Assembly (NCBI GenBank): GCA_900545185.1
Contig: UQYH01000091.1
Location: 1-8,812 of the forward strand
From: an uncultured Eubacteriales bacterium
GTDB taxonomy: Bacteria; Bacillota; Clostridia; UBA1381; UBA9506
Length of the DNA stretch: 8,812 nucleotides
Direction of reading: 5' to 3'
In this document: piece after piece, positions 1 to 5,930 of the stretch
Position numbering within the stretch: position 1 is the first letter of the stretch
How the letters are laid out: each line of letters starts with the position of its first letter
Notes under the pieces: generated by a model
Told to the model about the DNA's origin: nothing
Databases searched by the model: none
Seen by the model: only the letters and a program-made list of their open reading frames with translations
Translations under genes and position numbers: made by a program

Positions 1-2078
1 GTGTTCAAGTATTTTTTAAAGAGCTTGGAGATATATGTTTTATCCGACACCTCAAACAGTTCGGCCAGCATATCCAGAGATAAATCACTGTTATTGTAAT
101 TGCTTTCAATGTAACCGACAATATCATTAAACTGCTTGTGATTCGATTTTACATCATTCACCTGCACGTTATCGCACGCAGCCAGCACAAAGTCCCTTGC
201 ATATTCAAAAAAGCTTTTAATGGTAAAATCCTCCAGCCTATAATGAATTTGCTCCTCATTGCTAAAGTAAATCTGGCTGATTTTATGCAGTGTAGAATAA
301 ATTTCATGCATCAATTCTTCAATCCTTGCAGCCGAAAGAACACGTTTATCAAAATTTTCGGCATATACATGATTCAGCACACGAAGCGCGTCATTTTGCT
401 TGGCACAGGATATAGCCTTTAACAAATGATCCTCTTCTTCCAGCGGATAGTAATACATCGTCTGTTTTTGCGGTAATTCCCGATAAAACAAGATCCGATT
501 TTCACCCGTCAGCCAGTTATAGGAAATCACGTCCATCGCCTGACGATAAGCCGCTGCAATTTCATGTAAACTCTCTGCCGTATTCCCGGCGCCAAAGCTA
601 ACCTCCATATGATACCGATAAAAAACCTCCAAATTCATTTTACGCAGCTGATTCTCCAGCTGAGCCGAAAATACCTTTGCCGATTTCGTTACATTAAACA
701 ACACAGCCATGGTGCGGTTATCTACAACATGTAAATACACATCTCCGAAAAATTCTTCCAAAACATGGCTTAAAAAGATGTTTTTATTGCTCTCACCTTC
801 TAGGTTGTAAACACGGGCCGTACGAAGAACCAATACAAAATAATGCGGACCCGTTAAATCCATATTGCTTTTTTTAAGCGCCGCCACCATGGCCTTTTCA
901 TCATTATCCGTGTTCGTCAAAAGCATATGCAGCAGTCTGTAATCGCTGTTTTCGCTCAGCTTGTCCATATCCTCCCGTATCTGCCGGTTTTCTTCGACCA
1001 AATTGCCGATGTAAGGCTTCCAAAATTCAAATTCATTGGTTTTAACATTGGGAATGGGCACTTTTTTCTTTTCTATGCCCAGCATGCCCATAATTTTCAA
1101 ATATGATTTATTGCGCCCATATGTAAAAATGCCACACAAAAACAGTCCCAAAACAAAGGCAAGAATATTAATCAAATGTAAAATGTTGTTGGCAAACGTC
1201 ATATCACGCATAATAAGCGCACGTTTTACAAACACATGATATTCCCAATGATTTTGCGAGCTTGTAAGTGTAAAGTGATATAGCTTTTCACCATTACTTT
1301 TAATTTTTTGCACTGTGCGGGCTGATTTTTTCTGCGACACCGCAAGTTCTTGATATTGCGTGCCTTTAGCCATAACAATGGTTTGTTCTCCGCGCAAAAC
1401 ATACAACTCGAAATCCTCCTCCAATACCGAATCAAAAGCCGACAAAAGCTTTCCGACATTAATAAGCGCGGTGATAGAGCCATCGGCAACATCCGGCCTT
1501 TCAAGCGGAAGGGTACGGGTATAGGGAAGTTCCAATTCATGCTTTTTAAGGTCAATATCCCAATATTGCTGATTTCCGTAGCCGTTTCGTGCAAAAGTTT
1601 TTTCAACTTCGTTCAAAGCCTCCGCTTCGCTCGAAGCATCCGGCGTATATGCCCTTACAAAATCTTCAACGGTTCTGTAAAAATTTCTTACATCTAAAGT
1701 AATTCCGGAAATGTTGCTGTGTATGCTAAGCGAGTCGAGCAAGCCGTTTTCTATAAAATATGAGGCAAACATCTTTTTATATTCAAAAATTTGAAGGTAG
1801 CCAATGGATTCCTGTCTGCAAAACTCGGAAAAAACCGTATTCTGCGACATGCGGTAAATCACGTCCTGTACTTGCTGCAAGCCGGAATCTACAGAATTAA
1901 TACTGTTTTCTAAGGTGCGTTCCATCAGCAGCAGGTTTTTTTGTTCATTTTTATGAATAACGTAAAAGTTTGAAAACAGCCAGATCAAAATCGGCACAAG
2001 CAATACACAGGCATATGGGAGGATTAATCCAAAAAACACATAACTCCCCGTGTTCTTATTCATTTTTCTGCCCTTCAT
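1..2078 (-). CDS. AraC-family regulator with membrane-anchored extracellular sensor domain (partial, C-terminus beyond window)
   Basis: The frame is open from an ATG at 2078 to the left edge, giving 692 codons with no stop. The start follows AAAGGAGG with about 13 bases between; the next in-frame ATG (2063) is too far from that site. In order: a first membrane helix at about residues 12-38; an extracellular region of about 260 residues of the size and style of a Cache sensor; a second helix at about 297-320; a cytoplasmic middle part at about 395-525 that contains SFGAG and resembles the degenerate GGDEF-like module of YesN-type regulators; and from about residue 646 an AraC helix-turn-helix (IESNYNNSDLSLDMLAELF, then SDKTYISKLFKKYL). 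The window cuts off the second half of that DNA-binding domain. Such proteins usually sense a carbohydrate or related ligand outside the cell and control a nearby transport or catabolic operon; the ligand here is unknown. It lies 63 bases downstream of the deacetylase gene on the same strand, so co-transcription is likely. The architecture is secure; the Cache assignment is inferred. Confidence 0.88.
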   Translation of the reverse strand, partial: MKGRKMNKNTGSYVFFGLILPYACVLLVPILIWLFSNFYVIHKNEQKNLLLMERTLENSINSVDSGLQQVQDVIYRMSQNTVFSEFCRQESIGYLQIFEYKKMFASYFIENGLLDSLSIHSNISGITLDVRNFYRTVEDFVRAYTPDASSEAEALNEVEKTFARNGYGNQQYWDIDLKKHELELPYTRTLPLERPDVADGSITALINVGKLLSAFDSVLEEDFELYVLRGEQTIVMAKGTQYQELAVSQKKSARTVQKIKSNGEKLYHFTLTSSQNHWEYHVFVKRALIMRDMTFANNILHLINILAFVLGLFLCGIFTYGRNKSYLKIMGMLGIEKKKVPIPNVKTNEFEFWKPYIGNLVEENRQIREDMDKLSENSDYRLLHMLLTNTDNDEKAMVAALKKSNMDLTGPHYFVLVLRTARVYNLEGESNKNIFLSHVLEEFFGDVYLHVVDNRTMAVLFNVTKSAKVFSAQLENQLRKMNLEVFYRYHMEVSFGAGNTAESLHEIAAAYRQAMDVISYNWLTGENRILFYRELPQKQTMYYYPLEEEDHLLKAISCAKQNDALRVLNHVYAENFDKRVLSAARIEELMHEIYSTLHKISQIYFSNEEQIHYRLEDFTIKSFFEYARDFVLAACDNVQVNDVKSNHKQFNDIVGYIESNYNNSDLSLDMLAELFEVSDKTYISKLFKKYLN

Positions 2079-2109
2079 ACTGTAACGTTTTCCTCCTTTA
2101 CACCGCATT

Positions 2110-2138
2110 AACCTGTAAAGTTATTTCTCTTTACGGTT
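2110..2138. other. Intergenic stem-loop between the deacetylase and AraC genes
   Basis: AACC-T-GTAAAG pairs with CTTTAC-GGTT around an 8-base loop, giving a 10-bp stem with one bulged base at 2114. It lies in the 63-base gap between the two - strand genes. Read on the - strand it is not followed by a run of T, so it is a poor Rho-independent terminator for the deacetylase and may instead be a processing or stability element. Read on the + strand it is followed by GTTTTATAGTTTT, a weak T-rich stretch, but no + strand gene ends here. Confidence 0.45.
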
Positions 2139-2141
2139 GTT

Positions 2142-3464
2142 TTATAGTTTTGCGGGATACTTGATTGTCCAACACTGCAAACGAAACCGTTCAGAAAGAT
2201 AGCGATCCTCAAGCGTATCCGAAAACAGCCATGCCCCTTTTAAGCATAAGTCTTTAAGACGCGGAAACGCATCGATAGAATTAAGCTGGCTGCGCGGCGA
2301 CAGTAAAATCCTTTTCTCGCCGCAGAGTGCCCGAAGCAATGCACACAAAAAATCCGCGGGGCCTAACAGTGCCGTGCCGACTTTAATTTCCATCGGTAAA
2401 AACGTGGTGCAATCTATTGCCCTTGCTGCCCTCAAAACATCGGCCGCATCTACCGTCACGCTCTCGGTAATACCGATCGGCTTGGATAAAAAGCCGTATG
2501 TATCCCGCGGTGTGCAGCTTGTTTCGCCTTTTGCAAAGGCACAGGCAGCCGCAAACATTTCCGAAAGAGAGATAGCAGGGTCTTGCATCGGTTCGATTTG
2601 CTTTATAATATGGTCGCGCATTTGCGGCAGCATATCTTTTGTAATCTGTACTTCTGTAGAAGCCGACTCGGCTACTTCCTGATAAGTGGTAAAGGAAAAT
2701 CTGTCATCTGCTTTGATGCGGCGCAGCAATTCATCAAAAAAATGATAGAAGCCATCCTGCCATACCTGCGGCTGTTCTTCCGAAATTTTCCACTTGCCAT
2801 ATTCACACAAATTTTCTTTATTATAGTTCAGCGCATCCCAAAAATCTTTAAAAATACCCTTGTTGGGATGATGATACAGCACTGCATAACGCCGTTTTGC
2901 GATCATGTCTAAAATAGCATCATAATCTATTTTGTCTTTTAATTCTTCATATAGCGCCTCCAGCGATAAATAGTAAGACAAGTGCAGCTGTCCGGCGCAA
3001 AACACCGGCGTACAGTCCTCTGTCGTACAGGCGCTGTCGGCATAAATGCGCAAGCCCAGTTTGCGATAGCCGTACATTGCCACATAGGACTGTGAGACTC
3101 CGGGCGGCACAGAGGCATATAAGGTATCAACATCAAAGACGCTTTTGATCATACCAAGCCCCATACTTTCCTGAATCAGCATTTCCTCCAGCGCCTTTTG
3201 ATAGTCCTCTTTATCTGTATATTCACATATGGATGGATGCATGCTATGTCCCAGTGTATGAAAGTCAATTTCATGACGTTGAAGTGCCTCTATCACATCA
3301 AAGCGTTTCCATGCTAAAAGCTGACGAGCCAAGTATCCTACAATGGCAAAACAGCCTCTTACACCGTTGTGCTCCAAAATACGAACGGAATTTAAAATCC
3401 CATCTGCCGCACGTGATGATGTAAAATCCTCTGTATCGAAAGATAGAATGACTTTTGTGTTCAT
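2142..3464 (-). CDS. Polysaccharide deacetylase-like protein (NodB/CE4 fold), cytoplasmic, with extra C-terminal domain
   Basis: The protein has 440 residues. The ATG at 3464 has GGGAGG 10 bases upstream and lies downstream of a near-perfect sigma-A promoter; an upstream in-frame ATG (3566) precedes that promoter and is rejected. Residues 1-260 look like a CE4 metal-dependent deacetylase: LSFDTEDF (7-14) as motif 1, with D10 the likely base and E12/D13 possible metal ligands; HTLGH (69-73) as the two-His metal motif; PPG (120-122) where motif 3 is expected, without its usual Arg; and YHHP (197-200) as a late catalytic His motif. There is no signal peptide or membrane helix, so a small intracellular substrate (acetylated sugar or amide) is more likely than cell wall. 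Residues 297-385 form a separate region with LPMEIKVG and a PADFLCALLRAL helix, resembling pseudomurein-binding repeats. The regulator gene follows 63 bases downstream. The fold call is fairly sure; the substrate is unknown. Confidence 0.78.
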   Translation of the reverse strand: MNTKVILSFDTEDFTSSRAADGILNSVRILEHNGVRGCFAIVGYLARQLLAWKRFDVIEALQRHEIDFHTLGHSMHPSICEYTDKEDYQKALEEMLIQESMGLGMIKSVFDVDTLYASVPPGVSQSYVAMYGYRKLGLRIYADSACTTEDCTPVFCAGQLHLSYYLSLEALYEELKDKIDYDAILDMIAKRRYAVLYHHPNKGIFKDFWDALNYNKENLCEYGKWKISEEQPQVWQDGFYHFFDELLRRIKADDRFSFTTYQEVAESASTEVQITKDMLPQMRDHIIKQIEPMQDPAISLSEMFAAACAFAKGETSCTPRDTYGFLSKPIGITESVTVDAADVLRAARAIDCTTFLPMEIKVGTALLGPADFLCALLRALCGEKRILLSPRSQLNSIDAFPRLKDLCLKGAWLFSDTLEDRYLSERFRLQCWTIKYPAKL

Positions 3465-3501
3465 ATAAAATAAGCCTCCCGAAATTTTGTCGTTCGCTCT
3501 G

Positions 3502-3516
3502 TTACTTCTCAAGTAA
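3502..3516. repeat. Small inverted repeat over the -10/start region of the deacetylase promoter
   Basis: TTACTT-CTC-AAGTAA is a perfect 6-bp dyad with a 3-base spacer. It touches the -10 box (3516-3521) and covers the expected transcription start. It could be an operator or a short 5' RNA hairpin. It is short enough to be chance in AT-rich DNA. Confidence 0.3.
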
Positions 3517-3544
3517 TTATAGCACAGCCGATATTCTTTTTCAA
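3516..3544 (-). promoter_or_regulatory. Sigma-A-type promoter for the deacetylase-regulator unit
   Basis: On the - strand, TTGAAA (3544-3539) and TATAAT (3521-3516) are separated by exactly 17 bases: five of six matches to the -35 consensus and six of six to the -10. Transcription should begin near 3508, leaving a 5' leader of about 45 bases before the ATG at 3464. This promoter decides the gene start, because the longer reading frame would begin upstream of it. Housekeeping sigma-A control suggests vegetative expression, unlike the sporulation operon on the other strand. Confidence 0.8.
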
Positions 3545-3630
3545 CACTCAATTCACGCCTACCCATACATTTATTGGACTTTAATCGTCAAACTGATTTT
3601 TGAAAGACACCGAAATCTGTCACCAATTTC

Positions 3631-3657
3631 TTGTAAAAACATATGATGTAGTATAAC
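3631..3657 (+). promoter_or_regulatory. Weak candidate promoter for the small membrane peptide gene
   Basis: TTGTAA (3631-3636) and TATAAC (3652-3657) could form a sigma-A-like promoter, but the spacer is only 15 bases. The overlapping CATATGAT (3640-3647) matches six of eight positions of the sigma-E -10 consensus CATACAMT, but no good sigma-E -35 lies at the right distance. I cannot decide between vegetative and sporulation control. Confidence 0.22.
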
Positions 3658-3680
3658 AAAGAAAAAAGGAGGTTAGCGAG

Positions 3681-3779
3681 ATGGGATGCGATAAGGGTTT
3701 CTTCGGTGGTTTCGGTGGCAATAGCTGCTTATGGATCATTTTGATCATCATCCTCATTTGCTGCTGCTGCAACGACTAA
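3681..3779 (+). CDS. Tiny Gly/Cys-rich single-helix membrane peptide (YjcZ-like, probably sporulation-associated)
   Basis: This is a 32-residue gene starting at an ATG 8 bases after an excellent AAAAAAGGAGG site (AGGAGG at 3667-3672), which is strong evidence that it is translated. The peptide has three parts: MGCDKGFFGGFGGNSC, a Gly/Phe-rich head; a hydrophobic helix LWIILIIILI at residues 17-26; and a CCCCND tail. It has six cysteines in all. The plan (Gly-rich head, one Ile/Leu helix, short tail) matches the very small YjcZ-type membrane proteins abundant in spore-forming Firmicutes, some of which are linked to sporulation. The function is unknown, and the resemblance is in architecture rather than an alignment I could run. 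A strong terminator follows 14 bases after the stop, so it forms its own short transcript directly before the spoIIIA operon. Confidence 0.82.
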   Translation: MGCDKGFFGGFGGNSCLWIILIIILICCCCND

Positions 3780-3793
3780 TTAAAGCGGCGCAA

Positions 3794-3827
3794 GGCTCCC
3801 CCTTCTGCGAGGGGGAGCTGTTTTTTT
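3794..3827 (+). terminator. Strong Rho-independent terminator after the small peptide gene
   Basis: GCTCCCCC (3795-3802) pairs perfectly with GGGGGAGC (3811-3818), extended by a G-T pair at the base, around an 8-base loop. A run of seven T (3821-3827) follows after TG. This GC-rich stem plus T tract is a textbook intrinsic terminator. It separates the small gene from spoIIIAA, so the spoIIIA promoter should lie in the next 56 bases unless read-through feeds the operon. Confidence 0.93.
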
Positions 3828-3843
3828 GTAAAAGTGTTCTAAA

Positions 3844-3853
3844 ACCTGTCCTA
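3844..3853 (-). promoter_or_regulatory. Candidate SpoIIID binding site in the spoIIIA leader
   Basis: Read on the - strand, TAGGACAGGT matches every position of the published SpoIIID consensus WWRRACARNY. SpoIIID is the mother-cell regulator that, to my recollection, represses spoIIIA in Bacillus subtilis after its sigma-E-driven induction. The consensus is degenerate: by simple base odds one such match is expected per about 4096 positions per strand, so a match in this 56-base leader is suggestive but could be chance. Confidence 0.33.
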
Positions 3854-3870
3854 CGCTAATACGTATAGGA
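3849..3870. repeat. Imperfect dyad just upstream of the spoIIIAA ribosome binding site
   Basis: TCC-TACG, a 6-base loop (CTAATA), CGTA, a 2-base bulge (TA), then GGA. The dyad ends two bases before the AGAGGTG ribosome binding site at 3872-3878. It could be a protein-binding dyad or a weak RNA hairpin near the initiation region. It overlaps the candidate SpoIIID box on its left arm. Confidence 0.3.
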
Positions 3871-3883
3871 TAGAGGTGAAAAG

Positions 3884-4780
3884 ATGGACACTGCAAAAGA
3901 AATCATTTTAAAACAGTTACCCAAAAGCTTTGCGCAAAAGCTGGCTTCCGTTCCGTTTGAACATTTGGAGGAAATTCGTTTTCGCGTGAATCGCCCCATT
4001 ATGCTGTATTTTCACGGTCATACCGCTTTTATAACGGCCGAAGGCAGCATGACAGCTACATCGAAGCACGCCGCCGCCATCTGTCGCAGCGATTTGGACA
4101 TGTTGTTTGCCGCCCTGTGTGAAAACTCGGTCTATGCGCATTTAAATGATATTACAGATGGGTTTATAACGCTGCGAGGCGGTCATCGCGTTGGCATTTC
4201 GGGTCGATGCATCATCAAAAACGGCGAAATCACAAACGTAACGGCTGTTTCGGGTATCAATATCCGCATTGCGCACGCGTGCAGTGGCTGTGCCACAGAG
4301 CTGGCTCTTGCGCTGCGTAAAAACGGCATGGTGTGCAACACGCTTTTAATTGCACCGCCGCAATGCGGCAAAACCACCACACTGCGTGATTTAGCCAGGA
4401 TTTTTTCGGCCGATTTTAAAATCAGCATTGTGGACGAGCGTTCCGAAATTGCAGGCTCCTGTGACGGTGTTCCGCAATTTGACGTTGGTATGCAGACCGA
4501 CGTTTTGGATCGGTTTCCCAAAGCGCGCGGTATGCTGTTCGCTCTCCGCTCCCTTTCGCCGGATATTTTAATGACAGACGAATTGGGAGCGCCGCCCGAC
4601 ATAGCCGCGCTGCGCGAGGTAAGCCGCGCCGGATGCCGCCTGATCGCCAGTGTGCACGGCGCTTCGGTTGAAGATGTTGAAAAAACACGGCCGGGCTTGC
4701 TCTCCTTTTTTGATATGGCCGTTTTACTGGCTAGGCGTAACCAACTCCCCTGCGTGACCGACGTAATTAAGTTGAGGTGA
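3884..4780 (+). CDS. spoIIIAA: Stage III sporulation protein AA (secretion-type ATPase)
   Basis: The 298-residue protein compares with about 307 in Bacillus subtilis. It is the ATPase of the SpoIIIA-SpoIIQ channel, related to VirB11/PilT/GspE secretion ATPases, and acts on the mother-cell face of the outer forespore membrane. The N-terminal part carries EEIRFRVNRPI (29-39) and GFITLRGGHRVGISGR (93-108), both typical of the family. The P-loop is APPQCGKTTTLRD (157-169); its first position is Ala rather than Gly, while the catalytic GKT is intact. VDERSE (183-188), LSPDILMTDELG (224-235, Walker B region) and ASVHG (255-259) follow in the expected order. The ATG at 3884 lies 5 bases after AGAGGTG. 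It is the first gene of the operon. In the family, expression is driven by sigma-E in the mother cell; I found no clear sigma-E promoter in the short leader. The stop overlaps the ribosome binding site of spoIIIAB. Confidence 0.97.
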   Translation: MDTAKEIILKQLPKSFAQKLASVPFEHLEEIRFRVNRPIMLYFHGHTAFITAEGSMTATSKHAAAICRSDLDMLFAALCENSVYAHLNDITDGFITLRGGHRVGISGRCIIKNGEITNVTAVSGINIRIAHACSGCATELALALRKNGMVCNTLLIAPPQCGKTTTLRDLARIFSADFKISIVDERSEIAGSCDGVPQFDVGMQTDVLDRFPKARGMLFALRSLSPDILMTDELGAPPDIAALREVSRAGCRLIASVHGASVEDVEKTRPGLLSFFDMAVLLARRNQLPCVTDVIKLR

Positions 4781-4786
4781 AAAGCC

Positions 4787-5305
4787 ATGTTAAAGTTAAT
4801 CGGCGCTCTTTGCATTATCGGCGCCTGCTGTGCCTTTGCTGCACAGCAAATTATAAAAAAGCGCGAGGCTCTGCGTGCCGTGCGAGAGCTGCACGACTTG
4901 TTTTGCGAAATAGAACATGCCATCAGCTTTCAATTGGTGCCGCTGCCCGATTTAATTAACCGTTTGGCACAAGAGCCGACCGCCCCGGCGCTGCGGTTTT
5001 TGCGGCGGCTGGAGGTCGGCATCGGCGATGGTCCCCTGCGCCCGTTGGGAGAAATTTGGGACGAAGCGCTTCTTGGCTATCAAAACGAAACCTTTTTGCC
5101 CGAAAAAGCGCAAAAAATAGCCTCGGCGCTGGGCAGCCGTTTGGGGCAAATGGATTTTGAAACCGAACGGGACCGGCTTCTTTCGGCCGCAAACGAATTG
5201 GAAGCCTTTTGCGCCGAGCTTGATGAAGATACCGTCAAAACAGAAAAGTTAACCAAATCACTGGGAGTGCTGCTGGGCATTTTTATTGTGATTCTTTTGG
5301 TATAA
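4787..5305 (+). CDS. spoIIIAB: Stage III sporulation protein AB (GspF-like membrane component)
   Basis: The 172-residue protein is close to the roughly 171 of Bacillus subtilis. It starts MLKLIGALCIIGACCAF with a membrane helix at about residues 3-19, has a mostly helical cytoplasmic middle (KKREALRAVRELHDLFCEIE at 24-43), and ends in the conserved EKLTKSLGVLLG (153-164) and a second helix to the C-terminus. Its soluble part is related to the cytoplasmic domain of type II secretion platform proteins (GspF/EpsF), so it likely couples the SpoIIIAA ATPase to the membrane channel. The ATG at 4787 is 6 bases after GAGGTGA, which overlaps the spoIIIAA stop codon, so the two are probably translationally coupled. 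Nothing is truncated. Confidence 0.95.
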   Translation: MLKLIGALCIIGACCAFAAQQIIKKREALRAVRELHDLFCEIEHAISFQLVPLPDLINRLAQEPTAPALRFLRRLEVGIGDGPLRPLGEIWDEALLGYQNETFLPEKAQKIASALGSRLGQMDFETERDRLLSAANELEAFCAELDEDTVKTEKLTKSLGVLLGIFIVILLV

Positions 5306-5320
5306 GAAAGGACAAAGCAT

Positions 5321-5515
5321 ATGGGTGTTGAGCTTATTTTTAAAATTGCGGCAATCGGTATTGTGGTCAGCGTTTTAAATCAGCTGCTGATTCGTTCCGG
5401 ACGCGAGGAACAGGCCATGATGACAACGCTGGCCGGTTTAATCGTTGTGCTTTTGATGATGCTGAACGAAATTAACTATCTGTTTCAAACCATAAAAACA
5501 ATTTTTAACTTATAG
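5321..5515 (+). CDS. spoIIIAC: Stage III sporulation protein AC (small two-helix membrane protein)
   Basis: The 64-residue protein compares with about 68 in Bacillus subtilis. It has two membrane helices, at about residues 4-23 (ELIFKIAAIGIVVSVLNQLL) and 33-54, joined by a short charged loop IRSGREEQA that is typical of the family. SpoIIIAC pairs with SpoIIIAD in the inner core of the forespore channel; small paired hydrophobic proteins of this kind have been compared with the FliQ/FliP-type export components of type III secretion. The ATG follows AAAGGA by 8 bases. The stop codon TAG is part of the spoIIIAD ribosome binding site. Identification rests on size, helix pattern and position. Confidence 0.95.
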   Translation: MGVELIFKIAAIGIVVSVLNQLLIRSGREEQAMMTTLAGLIVVLLMMLNEINYLFQTIKTIFNL

Positions 5516-5525
5516 AGGCACCGTT

Positions 5526-5915
5526 ATGGACATTTTACAAATTATCGGCATCGGCCTATCCGGTGCTGTGACGGCACTTGTGTTAAAGGAATATAAACCG
5601 TTATTTGCCGTTTGCATCGGCATGCTGACGGCCATGGTTATTTTTGCATCGCTGTTACGATACATCAGTTATGTATTTGACGCGGTGCATATGATCGCCG
5701 CTAGGCTCTCGGTCAACGACAGTTATATCACCGTGTTAATCCGCATTATCGGGATTGCCTATCTCTCGCGCTTCGGCAGTGAAATCTGCCGCGATGCCGG
5801 TCAAAACGTGATTGCACAAAAAATTGAGCTGGCCGGTAAAATTATGATTGTGGTAACGAGCATGCCCATTTTAACGGCTGTGCTGAATTTGCTGGTCGGC
5901 ATTTTGCCTTCGTAA
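5526..5915 (+). CDS. spoIIIAD: Stage III sporulation protein AD (polytopic membrane protein)
   Basis: The 129-residue protein compares with about 133 in Bacillus subtilis. It has four hydrophobic segments, at about residues 2-20, 26-46, 67-83 and 103-126. The stretch GIAYLSRFGSEICRDAGQNV (76-95), followed by IAQKIELAGKI (96-106), is the conserved block that identifies the family. SpoIIIAD and SpoIIIAC share sequence similarity and are thought to form part of the membrane-embedded channel base. The start follows GAGG by 7 bases, with the GAGG overlapping the spoIIIAC stop. The spacing and shared reading direction mark it as an internal operon gene. No anomaly seen. Confidence 0.95.
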   Translation: MDILQIIGIGLSGAVTALVLKEYKPLFAVCIGMLTAMVIFASLLRYISYVFDAVHMIAARLSVNDSYITVLIRIIGIAYLSRFGSEICRDAGQNVIAQKIELAGKIMIVVTSMPILTAVLNLLVGILPS

Positions 5916-5930
5916 AAGGGGTGAATACGA

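Noticed and set aside
157..215. Unusual features sought in the regulator's truncated end (frameshift or pseudogene)
   Set aside because: The reading frame stays open with conserved-looking AraC sequence up to base 1, so the missing C-terminus is due to the window edge and not to a mutation.
1226..1697. Open frames of 115-126 codons on both strands within the regulator gene
   Set aside because: They are out of frame with, or opposite to, the 692-codon regulator frame, whose domains run through this stretch without a break.
3465..3566. Longer start for the deacetylase (ATG at 3566, 34 extra residues)
   Set aside because: The added part covers the sigma-A promoter and the 5' leader. The ATG at 3464 has GGGAGG at a suitable distance, and the NodB core begins immediately after it.
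3864..3871. TATAGGAT as a sigma-E -10 box for spoIIIA
   Set aside because: Only five of eight positions fit CATACAMT, and the transcript would begin within the AGAGGTG ribosome binding site, leaving the mRNA without it.
4352..4375. SpoIIIAA P-loop with Ala instead of the first Gly as a possible loss of ATPase function
   Set aside because: The catalytic GKT, Walker B region and VDERSE are intact, and the first P-loop position varies in this family as far as I recall, so loss of function is not supported.
4183..4923. A 246-codon open frame on the - strand across spoIIIAA and spoIIIAB
   Set aside because: It lies opposite two clearly recognisable genes, its product is Ser/Arg/Ala-rich with no recognisable domain, and it has no convincing ribosome binding site or operon context. 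It is a shadow of the coding strand.
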